Below are positions 25,690 to 34,413 of a stretch of 64,000 nucleotides of DNA, in pieces. The DNA lies in NCBI GenBank assembly GCA_963793625.1, contig CAWCAT010000027.1:1-64000 (forward strand), written 5' to 3'. The notes below the pieces were generated by a model, which was given only the letters and a program-made list of their open reading frames with translations, was not told where the DNA came from and ran no database searches. Position numbers and translations under genes: made by a program. Positions within the stretch are counted from its first letter, which is position 1. Each line of letters starts with the position of its first letter. Source of the stretch: G963668605 sp963793625. GTDB taxonomy: Bacteria > Acidobacteriota > Terriglobia > Bryobacterales > Bryobacteraceae.

Positions 25690-28600
25690 GGAACGTCTCG
25701 ATATCTGGGTCGTGGTCAACAGGAGATTTGCGCCGCAACAGGCTATACATCACGGGGACGAAGAACAGCGTCGCAATCGTGGCGACAATCAACCCGCCGA
25801 TCACGGCGCGGCCGAGCGGTGCATTCTGCTCGCCGCCTTCTCCGATTCCCAGCGAGATCGGCAGCATGCCGATGATCATCGCCAGCGCGGTCATTATGAC
25901 AGGCCGCAGCCGCGTAAAGCCTGCCAGCAGTGCGGCTTCTTTGGCGGCGTAGCCGGCTTTTCTCTGATCGTTAGCGAACGTGACCATCAGAATGCTATTG
26001 GCGGTAGCGACGCCGATGCTCATGATCGCGCCCATCAGGGACGGCACGTTGAACGTGGTCTGGGTAACAAACAGCATCCACAAAATTCCGGCGACCAGTC
26101 CCGGCAGCGCTGTCAGAATAATGAACGGATCCAGCCAACTCTGGAAGTTCACAACCATCAACAAGTACACCAGCAGGATTGCGAACAGCAGCCCAAAGCC
26201 TAATCTGATGAAGGATGAGCGCATCGTCTCAGCCTGTCCGCGCATATCGATGCTCAAGCCGCGCGGCAGCTTCGCTCTGAACTCGTCGAGGATCTTGCGC
26301 ACATCACCCGAAGCTGCACCGAGATCGCGTCCCTGCACGCCCGCGTACACGTCGAACACAGGCTGAACGTTGTAGTGATTTATTACGCTCGCTGCCTCAC
26401 CGCGTCCGAACGTCGCCATGTTCGTGAGCTGATGCGTGCGGCCGCGCGCGACATTCGAAATGGGCATGCGGCGCAGGTTGTCCATCGAACTGATTTCGCG
26501 CTGGGGCGACTGGACCGCGACCTGATAGCTGACTCCGTTTTCGGGATTCAACCAGAAATTCGGCGAGACCTGACTTGTCGAACTGAGCGAGATCAACATG
26601 CTGCTCGCGACATCGCGCTGCGTGAGCCCTAGCAGGCCGGCTTTGGTGCGATCCACGTTCACACGAATTTCAGGCGAATCGACCACCTGGTGAATGTGCG
26701 CATCCACGACGCCCGGCACGCGCGTGACGCGCTGTTCGATTTGCTGCGCGATCTTGTACGCGGCATCTGTGTTGCGCCCGCTGATCTGTATATCCATCGC
26801 TGCCGGCAAACCGAAATTTAGAATCTGGTTGGTCATGTCGGCAGGTTGGAAGAACACGATCAGATCCGGATACTGACGCTTGATTCGATCGCGAATTTCG
26901 CGCACGTATTCTTCGGTCGGTCGATGACCGGGCCTGAGCGAAATAAGAATCTCTCCATCCGCCGGACCTACCGTAGCCGAGTCGCTGTAAGCGAGATTGA
27001 TGCTCACGTTCGGTAGTCCGATATTGTCCAGAATGGTGTCGAGTTCGGACGCGGGAATGATCTCCCGGATTACCTTCTCCACTTGTGCGAAGCGCTGCTC
27101 AGTCTCTTCAATACGCGTCCCGACCGGAGCGCGCAGGTGCATACGCATCAGCCCGGCATCGACCGCCGGAAAGAAATCCTGACCGATAAACAATAGTAAT
27201 GCGAGCGACCCGGCAGTGAACAGCATGAAGCCGCCGACCAGCACGGCGCGGTGATTCAGCGCCCACGCCAGTCCGTTCGCATAGCTGTTGCGCAGCTTTT
27301 CGAACTGGTGATGGAATTTGGTGTGTACCTTCCAGATCCAGCCGCCCGAGGTCGACGCAGTACCCTGTTCCTCGCTCAAGTACATGTCGATTTCTTTCGG
27401 CAACAGGTAGCGAGCCATGGTCGGCACCAGCGTGCGCGATAGCAAGTAGGAAGCCATCATCGCGAACACCACAGACATCGCGAGGGGCGTGAACAGGTAG
27501 CGCGCGGTGCCTGTCAGAAAGACCACCGTTACGAACACCAGGCAGATCGCCAGCGTCGAAACGAAGGTGGGCACGGCAATTTGCTGTGCGCCATCCAGAA
27601 TCGCCTGCAGCACTGGTTTTCGCTGACCGATATTGCGATGTATGTTTTCCAGTTCCACAGTCGCATCATCGACAAGAATGCCGACCGCGAGAGCCAGTCC
27701 GCCGAGCGTCATCACGTTGATGGTTTGGCCCAGCAGTGCCAGCACACACAACGACGTCAAAATCGAGAGCGGAATCGAAATGCACACGATCAGCGTGCTG
27801 CGCCAGCTTCCCAGAAAGAGCAGGATCATCAGCGCCGTCAGCGCACCAGCCACTGTTGCTTCGTGCAGCACGTTGGTCACGGCCGCACGCACAAAAATGG
27901 ATTGATCGAAAAGCCGGGTGACTTCGAGTTCTTTGGGCAAGCCCTGCAGAATGCGCGTGAGCTGCTTCTGCACGCGATCGATAATTTCCAGCGTGGATAC
28001 AGGACCGCTCTTGAGCACCGTTAACAGCGAGCCGCGATTTCCATTGATGCGCACCACGTTCGATTGCACAGCGAACCCATCATGAACCTGCGCGACGTCC
28101 TTTATGTAAATCGGCGTGCCGTTCACGATCTTGACCGGCATGTCGTTGATCGCTTCCGCAACGGAAGGACTCGAATTCAGCCGGACGTTGTACTCCTGCG
28201 GACCGAACTTCGCAGTACCAGCCGGCAGAATCAGATTCTGATCGCCCAGTGCGGCGCTTACGTCTGTCGCGGAGAGGCCTTTACTGAAAAGCGCATCGTT
28301 GTTGATATCCACCATGATCTGGCGTGAGCGACCGCCATACGGAGTCGGAAGCGAGGCGCCCTGCACGGTCGCAAGTTGCGTGCGTATGAAGTTCTGGCCA
28401 AGATCGTAAAGTTGCTGTTCGGTAAGAGTCTTGCTGCCTAGCGCCAGTTGCAGAATCGGCACGCTGGCCGCGTTGTAGCGGATAACCGCAGGCGCAAACA
28501 ATCCGGGCGGCATCACGCGCAGAATGCTCTGGCTCAATGCGCCAATCTGCGCTACCGCGAGTTCCACTTTTGCACCGGGATGGAAATAAAGTCGAATGAG

Positions 28601-28870
28601 CGAGAAGCCTTGCATCGATTGCGATTCAATGTGTTCGATGTCGCTGACCGTGGTCGTGACGCCACGCTCAAAAGGCGTCGCAACGCGCTTCGCCATGTCG
28701 TCCGCTGAGATCCCCGTGTAGCTCCAGATCACGCTCACAACCGGGATATCGATCACCGGAAAAATGTCGACGGGCATCGAGACGGCAGCAAGCGTGCCGA
28801 GAACCGCGATGAGCAGAGACATCACGATGAAGGTATAGGGCCTTCGGAGGGCTAGTTTTACAATCCACAT
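25682..28870 (-). CDS. RND-family multidrug/metal efflux permease (AcrB-like)
   Basis: The 1062-residue inner-membrane proton antiporter has the usual start IVKLALRRPYTFIVMSLLIA, the large periplasmic porter domain, TM4 with the proton-relay pair GILVDDATVELENIHRNIG, and the second half (TKAGLLGLTQRDVA, QSWLDPFIILTALPGLVAG, RLRPVIMTALAMIIGMLPIS). The intact length matches the family. The gene order pump-then-adaptor is the reverse of the common one. No TetR-type regulator or TolC homologue is adjacent. Following genes (adaptor, DUF5666, TonB receptor) run in the same direction with short gaps. Confidence 0.93.
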   Translation of the reverse strand: MWIVKLALRRPYTFIVMSLLIAVLGTLAAVSMPVDIFPVIDIPVVSVIWSYTGISADDMAKRVATPFERGVTTTVSDIEHIESQSMQGFSLIRLYFHPGAKVELAVAQIGALSQSILRVMPPGLFAPAVIRYNAASVPILQLALGSKTLTEQQLYDLGQNFIRTQLATVQGASLPTPYGGRSRQIMVDINNDALFSKGLSATDVSAALGDQNLILPAGTAKFGPQEYNVRLNSSPSVAEAINDMPVKIVNGTPIYIKDVAQVHDGFAVQSNVVRINGNRGSLLTVLKSGPVSTLEIIDRVQKQLTRILQGLPKELEVTRLFDQSIFVRAAVTNVLHEATVAGALTALMILLFLGSWRSTLIVCISIPLSILTSLCVLALLGQTINVMTLGGLALAVGILVDDATVELENIHRNIGQRKPVLQAILDGAQQIAVPTFVSTLAICLVFVTVVFLTGTARYLFTPLAMSVVFAMMASYLLSRTLVPTMARYLLPKEIDMYLSEEQGTASTSGGWIWKVHTKFHHQFEKLRNSYANGLAWALNHRAVLVGGFMLFTAGSLALLLFIGQDFFPAVDAGLMRMHLRAPVGTRIEETEQRFAQVEKVIREIIPASELDTILDNIGLPNVSINLAYSDSATVGPADGEILISLRPGHRPTEEYVREIRDRIKRQYPDLIVFFQPADMTNQILNFGLPAAMDIQISGRNTDAAYKIAQQIEQRVTRVPGVVDAHIHQVVDSPEIRVNVDRTKAGLLGLTQRDVASSMLISLSSTSQVSPNFWLNPENGVSYQVAVQSPQREISSMDNLRRMPISNVARGRTHQLTNMATFGRGEAASVINHYNVQPVFDVYAGVQGRDLGAASGDVRKILDEFRAKLPRGLSIDMRGQAETMRSSFIRLGFGLLFAILLVYLLMVVNFQSWLDPFIILTALPGLVAGILWMLFVTQTTFNVPSLMGAIMSIGVATANSILMVTFANDQRKAGYAAKEAALLAGFTRLRPVIMTALAMIIGMLPISLGIGEGGEQNAPLGRAVIGGLIVATIATLFFVPVMYSLLRRKSPVDHDPDIETFHG

Positions 28871-28938
28871 ACGCGGGAGAAAAGAACTTACAGTTTATCT
28901 AACGCTGCAAACCCCGCGTAGGTAACACCCCAGCGAAT

Positions 28939-29536
28939 TTAAGGCAAAGACCAGTATCCGGCTCGCGTGCGTACTCTCAATTCCTGCCGCGCTTTCACCT
29001 CGACACGGATCTCATGGAACGCGGCGATTCCAGACGTAGCCGGCGTAAAACTGAGCAAATACTGCATGTGCAGATCGCTTCCCACCCGCTCGATGGAATC
29101 TTCCAGTCCGCGCTTGCGCAGAACCGAATCCACGCGACCTCCGGTGAACTTCGCGAGCGTTTCGACGGTGTGCGGACTGGAAACTCTCTTTAGCTCACCG
29201 AACGGACCGGGAAGATTCATCGGACCCGGCTTGCGGGCTTCGGGCTGTTCCTTCAAGAGGCATCAGCATCCGCGAAAACGTGATGCCATACATCGTAATG
29301 TTCTCTTTCTGCGCCAGGAAGACGGCTTCGCCCAGCTTCATTTCACTGGTGCGATCACGTCCTTCGCCGATCAGCAGAATCACGCGGCGTCGATTCGCGG
29401 GACGGCTCTTCAGCAATTCCACCGCGCGGGCGACAGCATCGATCGAACTGCTTCCGTCGCCACTCTCTTTCAGAACTTTCAGAGAGTTCGCAATCTTCCG
29501 CACATCGGAAGTGAACTCCTGCTCAACGTGTACTTT
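28939..29536 (-). pseudogene. 3' fragment of a VWFA-related acidobacterial gene
   Basis: The frame VHVEQEFTSDVRKIANSL ... RRVILLIGEGRDRTSEMKLG, AQKENITMYGITFSRMLM continues after one frameshift near 29258 with EEQPEARKPGPMN, VETLAKFTGGRVDSVLRKRG, LHMQYLLSFTPATSG and RTRAGYWSLP. This is the C-terminal two thirds of a VWFA-related protein like the one at 19093-20189. The first third and signal peptide are missing; homology stops near 29533, where a DUF1552-like fragment of opposite orientation begins. Confidence 0.75.
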
Positions 29537-29538
29537 GC

Positions 29539-29754
29539 CTCGGCACAGCCGATCGGCAACGTGTTAACGAGTACCTCTCCGTCGTGCGCTCTCTGGAAGA
29601 TCGCGCAGGCGGCCGTCTCGCTACAGGACAGCATCTTGTCTATGGCAAAGACACCCCGCGCGCGAATCTCTATGTCTCGATGCTCGCTGCATTCGGCGCG
29701 CCGGTGGAACGCTTCGCCGATAGCACCGGTCCGCCGCCCGGTGTGACTAGCTGA
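29539..29754 (+). pseudogene. 3' fragment of a DUF1552-domain gene
   Basis: The plus frame LGTADRQRVNEYLSVVRSLE, then GRLATGQHLVYGKDTPRANL and YVSMLAAFGAPVERFADSTG ending at TGA 29752-29754 reads as the C-terminal end of a DUF1552 protein (typically around 400 residues, often Tat-exported). Only about 71 residues remain. The upstream part is replaced by the VWFA fragment, so the gene is dead. It was too short and start-less to show as a normal gene. Confidence 0.65.
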
Positions 29755-29766
29755 GTTGCCCCCGTG

Positions 29767-29772
29767 TATAAT
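29767..29772 (+). promoter_or_regulatory. TATAAT -10 element close to the start codon
   Basis: A perfect TATAAT with a possible -35 TTGCCC about 5-17 bp upstream lies only 13 bp before the ATG at 29786. Transcription from it would begin around 29779, leaving a leader of about 7 nt without a ribosome-binding site. Confidence 0.35.
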
Positions 29773-29785
29773 TCCGGCATCTACT

Positions 29786-30235
29786 ATGGCTAGACTAGTC
29801 CCAGTGTTCCTAGCGTTTTTCGTTGCCGCGCTTGCCACAGCCGCGCCAACGCCCTGCACTGTTGTCACAAAGGCAGAGATTCAGGAAGTGGTCGGAAAAG
29901 CGCCCAGCGACGGAAAACTAAATCCGAGCAACAACAAGGTGTGTCACTTTGAGATTGGTCCACCGAACGGGGTCACTGTCAGTATCGAGGGTGTAAACTC
30001 CTTAAACAACGCCGACAAGGTGCTCGAAGCATTCAAAAAGCGAAAGTCCGAAGTACAGATGGTACCCAGTCTCGGCGATCGCGCCTTCTTCGTAAAGTCA
30101 TTCGGCATGAACGCGCTCAGCGTATACAAAGGATCAAACGTGGTCACCGTTATAGTCCTTCTGATGAGCGCTCCGGAAGCCAAGCAGAAAGCCATGGCTG
30201 AGAAGTTGGCAAGAAAAGCACTCGCGCGCTTATAG
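29786..30235 (+). CDS. Exported hypothetical protein
   Basis: The 149-residue protein starts MARLVPVFLAFFVAALATAA, a clear signal peptide. The mature part begins PTPCTVVTKAEIQEVVGKAP and includes KVCHFEIGPPNGVTVSIEGV and LGDRAFFVKSFGMNALSVYK. Two cysteines may form a disulphide. The layout (cysteine early, a beta-rich 'GDRAFF' core) resembles small DUF3558-like exported proteins, but I do not assign it. The start has no visible ribosome-binding site. The gene is intact between two deletion scars. Confidence 0.7.
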   Translation: MARLVPVFLAFFVAALATAAPTPCTVVTKAEIQEVVGKAPSDGKLNPSNNKVCHFEIGPPNGVTVSIEGVNSLNNADKVLEAFKKRKSEVQMVPSLGDRAFFVKSFGMNALSVYKGSNVVTVIVLLMSAPEAKQKAMAEKLARKALARL

Positions 30236-30237
30236 GG

Positions 30238-30312
30238 TCAGGGCTGATCGCGAACCACGGTCTCGTGAGCCGCGATCAGCCACTCGCCATCCTGGCGAAG
30301 ATAGTAAGTGGC
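30238..30312 (-). pseudogene. 3' fragment of an NTF2/SnoaL-like gene
   Basis: The minus-strand frame ATYYLRQDGEWLIAAHETVV-RDQP ending at 30238 reads as the last strand pair of a DUF4440/SnoaL-like protein (compare VFVKRQGRWQLLAHQSARLP at the end of the intact gene at 33640-34071). A stop lies just upstream, and homology ends near 30312, where a different, plus-oriented gene fragment starts. Confidence 0.5.
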
Positions 30313-30745
30313 CGGACGCGAAGCTCACAGACGCGAGCGGGCGCATTTTCACACCGCAGAACGCTGTTTTCACGCGCATGCCTGACAGCAACAACATCGC
30401 CTTCACATCACTCTGGGATAACTGGCCGGACGCCCTCAGCATTTCCGTGAACCGTGAAGCCGAAGCACTTTGGCTGCTGATAGCCGGCACCACGAATCCG
30501 ATGCAAACGAAAATTGCTAACGCGGAAATTCGCTTCCTGTACGCCGATGGAGTCACAGAAAAATTGGAGTTGATCCCGCCTTTCACCTTCTGGACACTGT
30601 GCCACCTGGGGGGCCGCGAAACAACTGCCGCGCCATGGTCCTCTCATGGAAACTGAGACGCGGCGGGGCCTTGCGTGAGGAAGCGCGTTCCCGCGACGTC
30701 GTAATCGGACTGATGGGCGTCAGCCTGATGAATCCGAAGAGCTAG
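30309..30745 (+). pseudogene. 3' fragment of a large exported protein (DUF4450-like)
   Basis: The frame WPDAKLTDASGRIFTPQNAV, SLWDNWPDALSISVNREAEA, LWLLIAGTTNPMQTKIANAE, IRFLYADGVTEKLELIPPFT is typical of the end of large acidobacterial/Bacteroidetes glycan-related proteins that I would place near DUF4450. After a shift near 30600 it continues RNNCRAMVLSWKLRRG and DVVIGLMGVSLMNPKS to TAG at 30743. Some sequence between the two parts is probably missing. No N-terminal half is present. Confidence 0.5.
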
Positions 30746-31521
30746 CGCCCAGCCCCAGGCTGAACCGAACTGGCACAGCGGAAACCTGTGTCTTCGCGCA
30801 TGAAAGTCGGCGCAAAGTTCTGACGCGGCGCGCCCTCAAATGGGACCGTCACACCCATATGTCGCTGACGCACTCCGTCTTTTGGAGGGTATGGTTCCGG
30901 ACAGCTGATAAAGGAACTGCCGCGAATAGTGCCGAAGCCATTCATTGTCACGCTGGTGTGCGGACCCGTCCCGGTGGCCCACTCCCAGGCATTCCCCTCA
31001 ACATCGTACAACCCGAAAGCATTCGGCAGCTTCTTGCCGACCGGTTGAGGATGGCCATCAGAGTTGCCCCGATACCAGACATAACGATCATCCATCTCCT
31101 CGCCCCAGAAGTGATGTGTGGTCGAGCCTGCCTTCGCGGCATACTCCCACTCCGCTTCGTTCGGCAGTCGCGCATCAATCCACACGCAGTAAGCCGTGGC
31201 GTCGTTCAGCGTCATAAAGATCACTGGCTGGTTGGCTTTTACTGCGAATCCCGGCGACTTCCACGTGCGCGCGTCTTTCTTCTTCTCCGCGTCAGTGATG
31301 TACTTCGTCGCCTTCACGAAAGCCCGGAACTGCTTCACTGTCACTTCCGTCCGGCCCATCCAGAATGGTTCAGCAAATTCGATTTCGCGAATCGGTAAAC
31401 GCTCCGAACAGGCTAACTCGGGCTTACAACCCATCTGGAACGAGCCCGCGGGAATTTGCACGAATTCCGGACGTTGGGCAAAAGCCAGCTCCGCAAACAT
31501 TAGCACGAGGGCGATCCTCAT
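30742..31521 (-). CDS. SUMF1/formylglycine-generating-type protein
   Basis: A signal peptide (RIALVLMFAELAFAQ) precedes a SUMF1 domain: FVQIPAGSFQMGCK, FWMGRTEVTVKQFRAFV, WIDARLPNEAEWEYAAKAG, GLYDVEGNAWEWATGTG and EDTGFRCASS. The fold is shared by true formylglycine-generating enzymes and by many non-catalytic members; I cannot confirm the catalytic cysteine pair. Its ATG overlaps the stop of the Rieske gene upstream by four bases, so the two form a unit. A sulfatase with a Cys-type active site lies 5.5 kb away, but no direct link is shown. Confidence 0.85.
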   Translation of the reverse strand: MRIALVLMFAELAFAQRPEFVQIPAGSFQMGCKPELACSERLPIREIEFAEPFWMGRTEVTVKQFRAFVKATKYITDAEKKKDARTWKSPGFAVKANQPVIFMTLNDATAYCVWIDARLPNEAEWEYAAKAGSTTHHFWGEEMDDRYVWYRGNSDGHPQPVGKKLPNAFGLYDVEGNAWEWATGTGPHTSVTMNGFGTIRGSSFISCPEPYPPKDGVRQRHMGVTVPFEGAPRQNFAPTFMREDTGFRCASSVQPGAGR

Positions 31522-31988
31522 GCCTTTGCCTCCAGCTTAATTTCGAGCGTCTTCCCTGTAAGCCGTGCTTCATACACTTTCAAGGGCCGTTTTGCGGGAC
31601 CGGAAATCACACTGCCGCTCATCGTGAATTCCGTGTGCCCCCAACAGGTGCACTGCACGCTTCTGCGCTTGTGACTATACGCCACCGGCCCGCCGCCGTG
31701 CGTGCACTTCCTGTCCAGGACCACAAAGCGCTTCTTCTCTGTGTGCGCGATCAGAATATTCAGTTCGCGCTTTTCATCCACGATCTGGCCGGCAGATCCG
31801 GTCTGCAGCAAGTGCGGCGCCTGCGCAAGGTCAATTACAATGAGTGAGCCTTCGTATTTGATGCTCGCGCCCGGCACATCCGCCGTCGTGCAACACAGCG
31901 TCGGAACGCCGACCAACATCAGCGTTTTCTGCAGCAGATCCCTGCGATTTAGCCCAGCTGCCTTGAGGCAACGGCATTCCTGTTCCAT
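31518..31988 (-). CDS. Rieske [2Fe-2S] domain protein
   Basis: The 156-residue protein has a Tat-like N-terminus (LNRRDLLQKTLMLVGVPTLC) and a Rieske cluster-binding pair C-x-H in LDRKCTHGGGPVAY and C-x2-H in VQCTCWGHTEFTMSG. It would carry electrons outside the cytoplasmic membrane. The stop codon overlaps the start of the SUMF1 gene (ATGA). The pairing of a single-domain Rieske protein with a SUMF1 protein is unusual, and the partner oxidoreductase is not evident. Confidence 0.85.
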   Translation of the reverse strand: MEQECRCLKAAGLNRRDLLQKTLMLVGVPTLCCTTADVPGASIKYEGSLIVIDLAQAPHLLQTGSAGQIVDEKRELNILIAHTEKKRFVVLDRKCTHGGGPVAYSHKRRSVQCTCWGHTEFTMSGSVISGPAKRPLKVYEARLTGKTLEIKLEAKA

Positions 31989-32009
31989 ACGAACAGGATA
32001 TACAGCTCT

Positions 32010-33587
32010 TTAACGCCCTCGCAAAACTTTGCCCGGCTTCAACCCGGTGAGCTTGCCGCTTTCCGCCACTGGCACGCCATTCACCAGTACCAGGTCGAAG
32101 CCCTCCGAAAACTGGTGCGGCTCCGAGTACGTGGACTTGTCCTGCACCTTGACCGGATCAAACAAGACAAGATCAGCAGCCATGCCTTCACGGATCAGAC
32201 CTCGATTACGAAAATTGAAAGTGCGCGCGGGTAGAGATGTCATGCGTCGGATCGCGTCCTCCAGCGTGATCACCTTGCGCTCACGCACATACTCCGCAAG
32301 CACCCGCGCGTTGGTCCCGTAAGAACGCGGATGCGGCATGCCGACACCGAGTTCCCTCATGCCGCCATCGCTGGCAATTCCCGTGTTCGGATAACGCATA
32401 ATGCGCTCGATATCCTCAGGTCCCATCGTGTGATACACCATCTGCGCCCCGCCCTCGGCGATCATTTCAAGCACAGTCTCGATCTCGCCGTCGACCGTCG
32501 TCTCGCGACCCTTCAGCACGGTAATCTCGCTGATTGTCTTCCCGTCGTATGCCGGCTCGGGCTTGTAGCGCGCCACCGTGGCATAGGAGAAATCAGCTTG
32601 CCCTTTGCGCTGCAGCTTGTCCTTCATTTCGGCTTTGATCTTGTCTCGCGTCGCAGTATCACCCAACCTCTCTTTGACCTGCGCCTGCCCATCCGCGAGC
32701 GCCCACGTCGGCAGCAGCACACCAAGATTCGTACTCGAGCGGTCGTACGGATATTGATCCACCACGACGTCCACGCCTTCTCTACGGAACCTCTCAACCA
32801 GCGCGAGTGATTTCTCGCTCGCCCCCCAGATCGATCGCGTATCGATTTTGAAGTGCGACAATTGGACCGCCATCCCCGCCTCTTTGCCCACAGTCACCGC
32901 CTCGGTAATCGCCTCCAGTACGTTCGGACCTTCATCGCGCATGTGGCTTGCATATACCCCGCCATGCTTTGAAGCCGCCTTTGCCAGCGCCACAACTTCC
33001 TCGGTATTCGAGTAGGTCCCCGGAATGTAGATCAGGCCCGTGGAAAATCCGACGGCGCCGTCGATCATTCCCTTATCCACCATCGCCTGCATTTTCACGA
33101 TCTCTTCAGGAGTCGCCAGTCGATTCTCGCGGCCCATGATCTCACGCCTCACCGTGTTGTGGCCCACAAGCGAAGCAAGGTTTAGCCCGATGCCGAGTTT
33201 CTCCAGCCGCCCGAAGAAGTCCGCCAGATTCGCATCCGAACCGCCGCAGTTTCCCGTGACGATCGTCGTCACGCCATCGAGCACGTAGTTGTCGCCGCCT
33301 GGGACCTTCTCCACTGAATCCTCAACATGTGTATGGACATCGATGAACCCGGGCGCAAGCACGCGATTTGCCGCATCCACCGTCTTATACGCCGTGGCAT
33401 TGGCAAGCTTCCCGACGGCGGCAATGCGCCCATCGCGCACACCCACGTCCGCACGAAACCACGGATTGCCGCTGCCATCAATTACTCGGGCATTACGGAT
33501 CAACACATCATAATCCGCGGCAAATGCACTGACGGCGAACAGCAGAAGAACCGGCAACGGGAAAGTCATAGATCGAGTATGCCGCAT
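32010..33587 (-). CDS. N-acyl-D-amino-acid deacylase / D-aminoacylase family amidohydrolase
   Basis: It is an amidohydrolase of about 525 residues with a signal peptide (FPLPVLLLFAVSAFA). Metal-site blocks are visible: LAPGFIDVHTHVEDS, VGFSTGLIYIPGTYSNTEEV, YASHMRDEG, VQLSHFKI and IASDGGM. The C-terminal RTFNFRNRGLIREGMAADLV is typical of the family. It removes acyl groups from N-acyl-D-amino acids, likely in the periplasm, helping use of peptidoglycan-derived or D-amino-acid compounds. The start is 33587 or 33569; the longer gives a more basic n-region. Confidence 0.9.
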   Translation of the reverse strand: MRHTRSMTFPLPVLLLFAVSAFAADYDVLIRNARVIDGSGNPWFRADVGVRDGRIAAVGKLANATAYKTVDAANRVLAPGFIDVHTHVEDSVEKVPGGDNYVLDGVTTIVTGNCGGSDANLADFFGRLEKLGIGLNLASLVGHNTVRREIMGRENRLATPEEIVKMQAMVDKGMIDGAVGFSTGLIYIPGTYSNTEEVVALAKAASKHGGVYASHMRDEGPNVLEAITEAVTVGKEAGMAVQLSHFKIDTRSIWGASEKSLALVERFRREGVDVVVDQYPYDRSSTNLGVLLPTWALADGQAQVKERLGDTATRDKIKAEMKDKLQRKGQADFSYATVARYKPEPAYDGKTISEITVLKGRETTVDGEIETVLEMIAEGGAQMVYHTMGPEDIERIMRYPNTGIASDGGMRELGVGMPHPRSYGTNARVLAEYVRERKVITLEDAIRRMTSLPARTFNFRNRGLIREGMAADLVLFDPVKVQDKSTYSEPHQFSEGFDLVLVNGVPVAESGKLTGLKPGKVLRGR

Positions 33588-33639
33588 CTTCAGCGATCGT
33601 GGCCCCACTTGAAGTAGTCTGGAAGACGGACCAAATCAC

Positions 33640-34071
33640 ATGAGAACCCTACTTCGCCTCACTGCCTGTCTGACATTCACAGCACTATTAGCTACGGCTG
33701 CCGATTCAAAGCCCGCGGTCGAAAAAGCAGAACGCGCCTTCGCCGACGCCATTGTTAAGGCCGACACTGCAGCCTTGGAAAAACTGCTCGCCACCGATCT
33801 CGTCTACACGCATTCCGGTGGCAACCGTGACACGCGCGCGGTTTATCTGGATAACCTCCGTGCGGGTAAGCTGAAATACGAAAAGATGGAGTACCAGAAA
33901 ATCGAAGTCTTTCCGGTAAAGGCCGACGTCGCTTTTTTGACGGCCCGCGCCGACGTCCGCGTAATCTCAGGCGGCAAACCCGTGGATATGAAATTATCAT
34001 TGCTGCACGTGTTCGTTAAACGTCAGGGGCGCTGGCAGTTGCTCGCTCACCAATCGGCACGGCTGCCATAA
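33640..34071 (+). CDS. NTF2-like (DUF4440) exported protein
   Basis: The 143-residue protein starts with a signal peptide (TLLRLTACLTFTALLATAA) and has an NTF2/SnoaL-like fold pattern: AERAFADAIVKADTAALEKL, DLVYTHSGGNRDTRAVYLD, KVEVFPVKADVAFLTARADV-type strands and the closing LLHVFVKRQGRWQLLAHQSA. The stop is 7 bp before the MerT-like start, so it likely shares its transcript. Its role in that group is unknown. Confidence 0.82.
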   Translation: MRTLLRLTACLTFTALLATAADSKPAVEKAERAFADAIVKADTAALEKLLATDLVYTHSGGNRDTRAVYLDNLRAGKLKYEKMEYQKIEVFPVKADVAFLTARADVRVISGGKPVDMKLSLLHVFVKRQGRWQLLAHQSARLP

Positions 34072-34078
34072 TGGATTG

Positions 34079-34411
34079 ATGAACGACGCGGCCGCATCGC
34101 GAAGAACCTGGCTGGCCAGTTCTGGCGCCCTTGTAAGCGTCTTGGCTGCGTCCAGCTGCTGCCTGCCGGTCGTCCCCTTAGTCGCAGCGGCGGGTGCAGC
34201 GGGCGGTTCCGTGATCTTGTCCACCCTACGACCATATCTCCTGGTCCTCTCGGGACTGTTGATTGCTTACGGCTTCTATCAGGGCTACCGCGCCAAAAAA
34301 TGCGATCGCTCGCCGAGCCGGGTCAGCACGTTTCTGCTCTGGTGTTCGGCCGCAATCGTATTTGTGTCGATCGTTTTTCCTCAGATAATAGCCGGACTTC
34401 TGGCGGGCTGA
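34079..34411 (+). CDS. merT: MerT-like mercuric ion transporter
   Basis: The 110-residue inner-membrane protein has three hydrophobic helices and the vicinal cysteines CC at 27-28 in the first one (LAASSCCLPVVPLVAAAGAA), the Hg-binding pair of MerT. A further cysteine follows the second helix (RAKKCDRSPS). In mer systems MerT takes Hg(II) from a periplasmic carrier to the cytoplasm. Here no MerP, MerA or MerR is adjacent; the next gene, two bases after the stop, codes for a membrane-anchored thioredoxin-like protein instead. The role in mercury handling is therefore inferred from the family. Confidence 0.82.
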   Translation: MNDAAASRRTWLASSGALVSVLAASSCCLPVVPLVAAAGAAGGSVILSTLRPYLLVLSGLLIAYGFYQGYRAKKCDRSPSRVSTFLLWCSAAIVFVSIVFPQIIAGLLAG

Positions 34412-34413
34412 AT

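Noticed and set aside
30600..30656. TGA at the end of the 30378 frame as another Sec codon
   Set aside because: Continuation needs a change of frame near 30600, so it is a frameshift/deletion, not a recoded stop.
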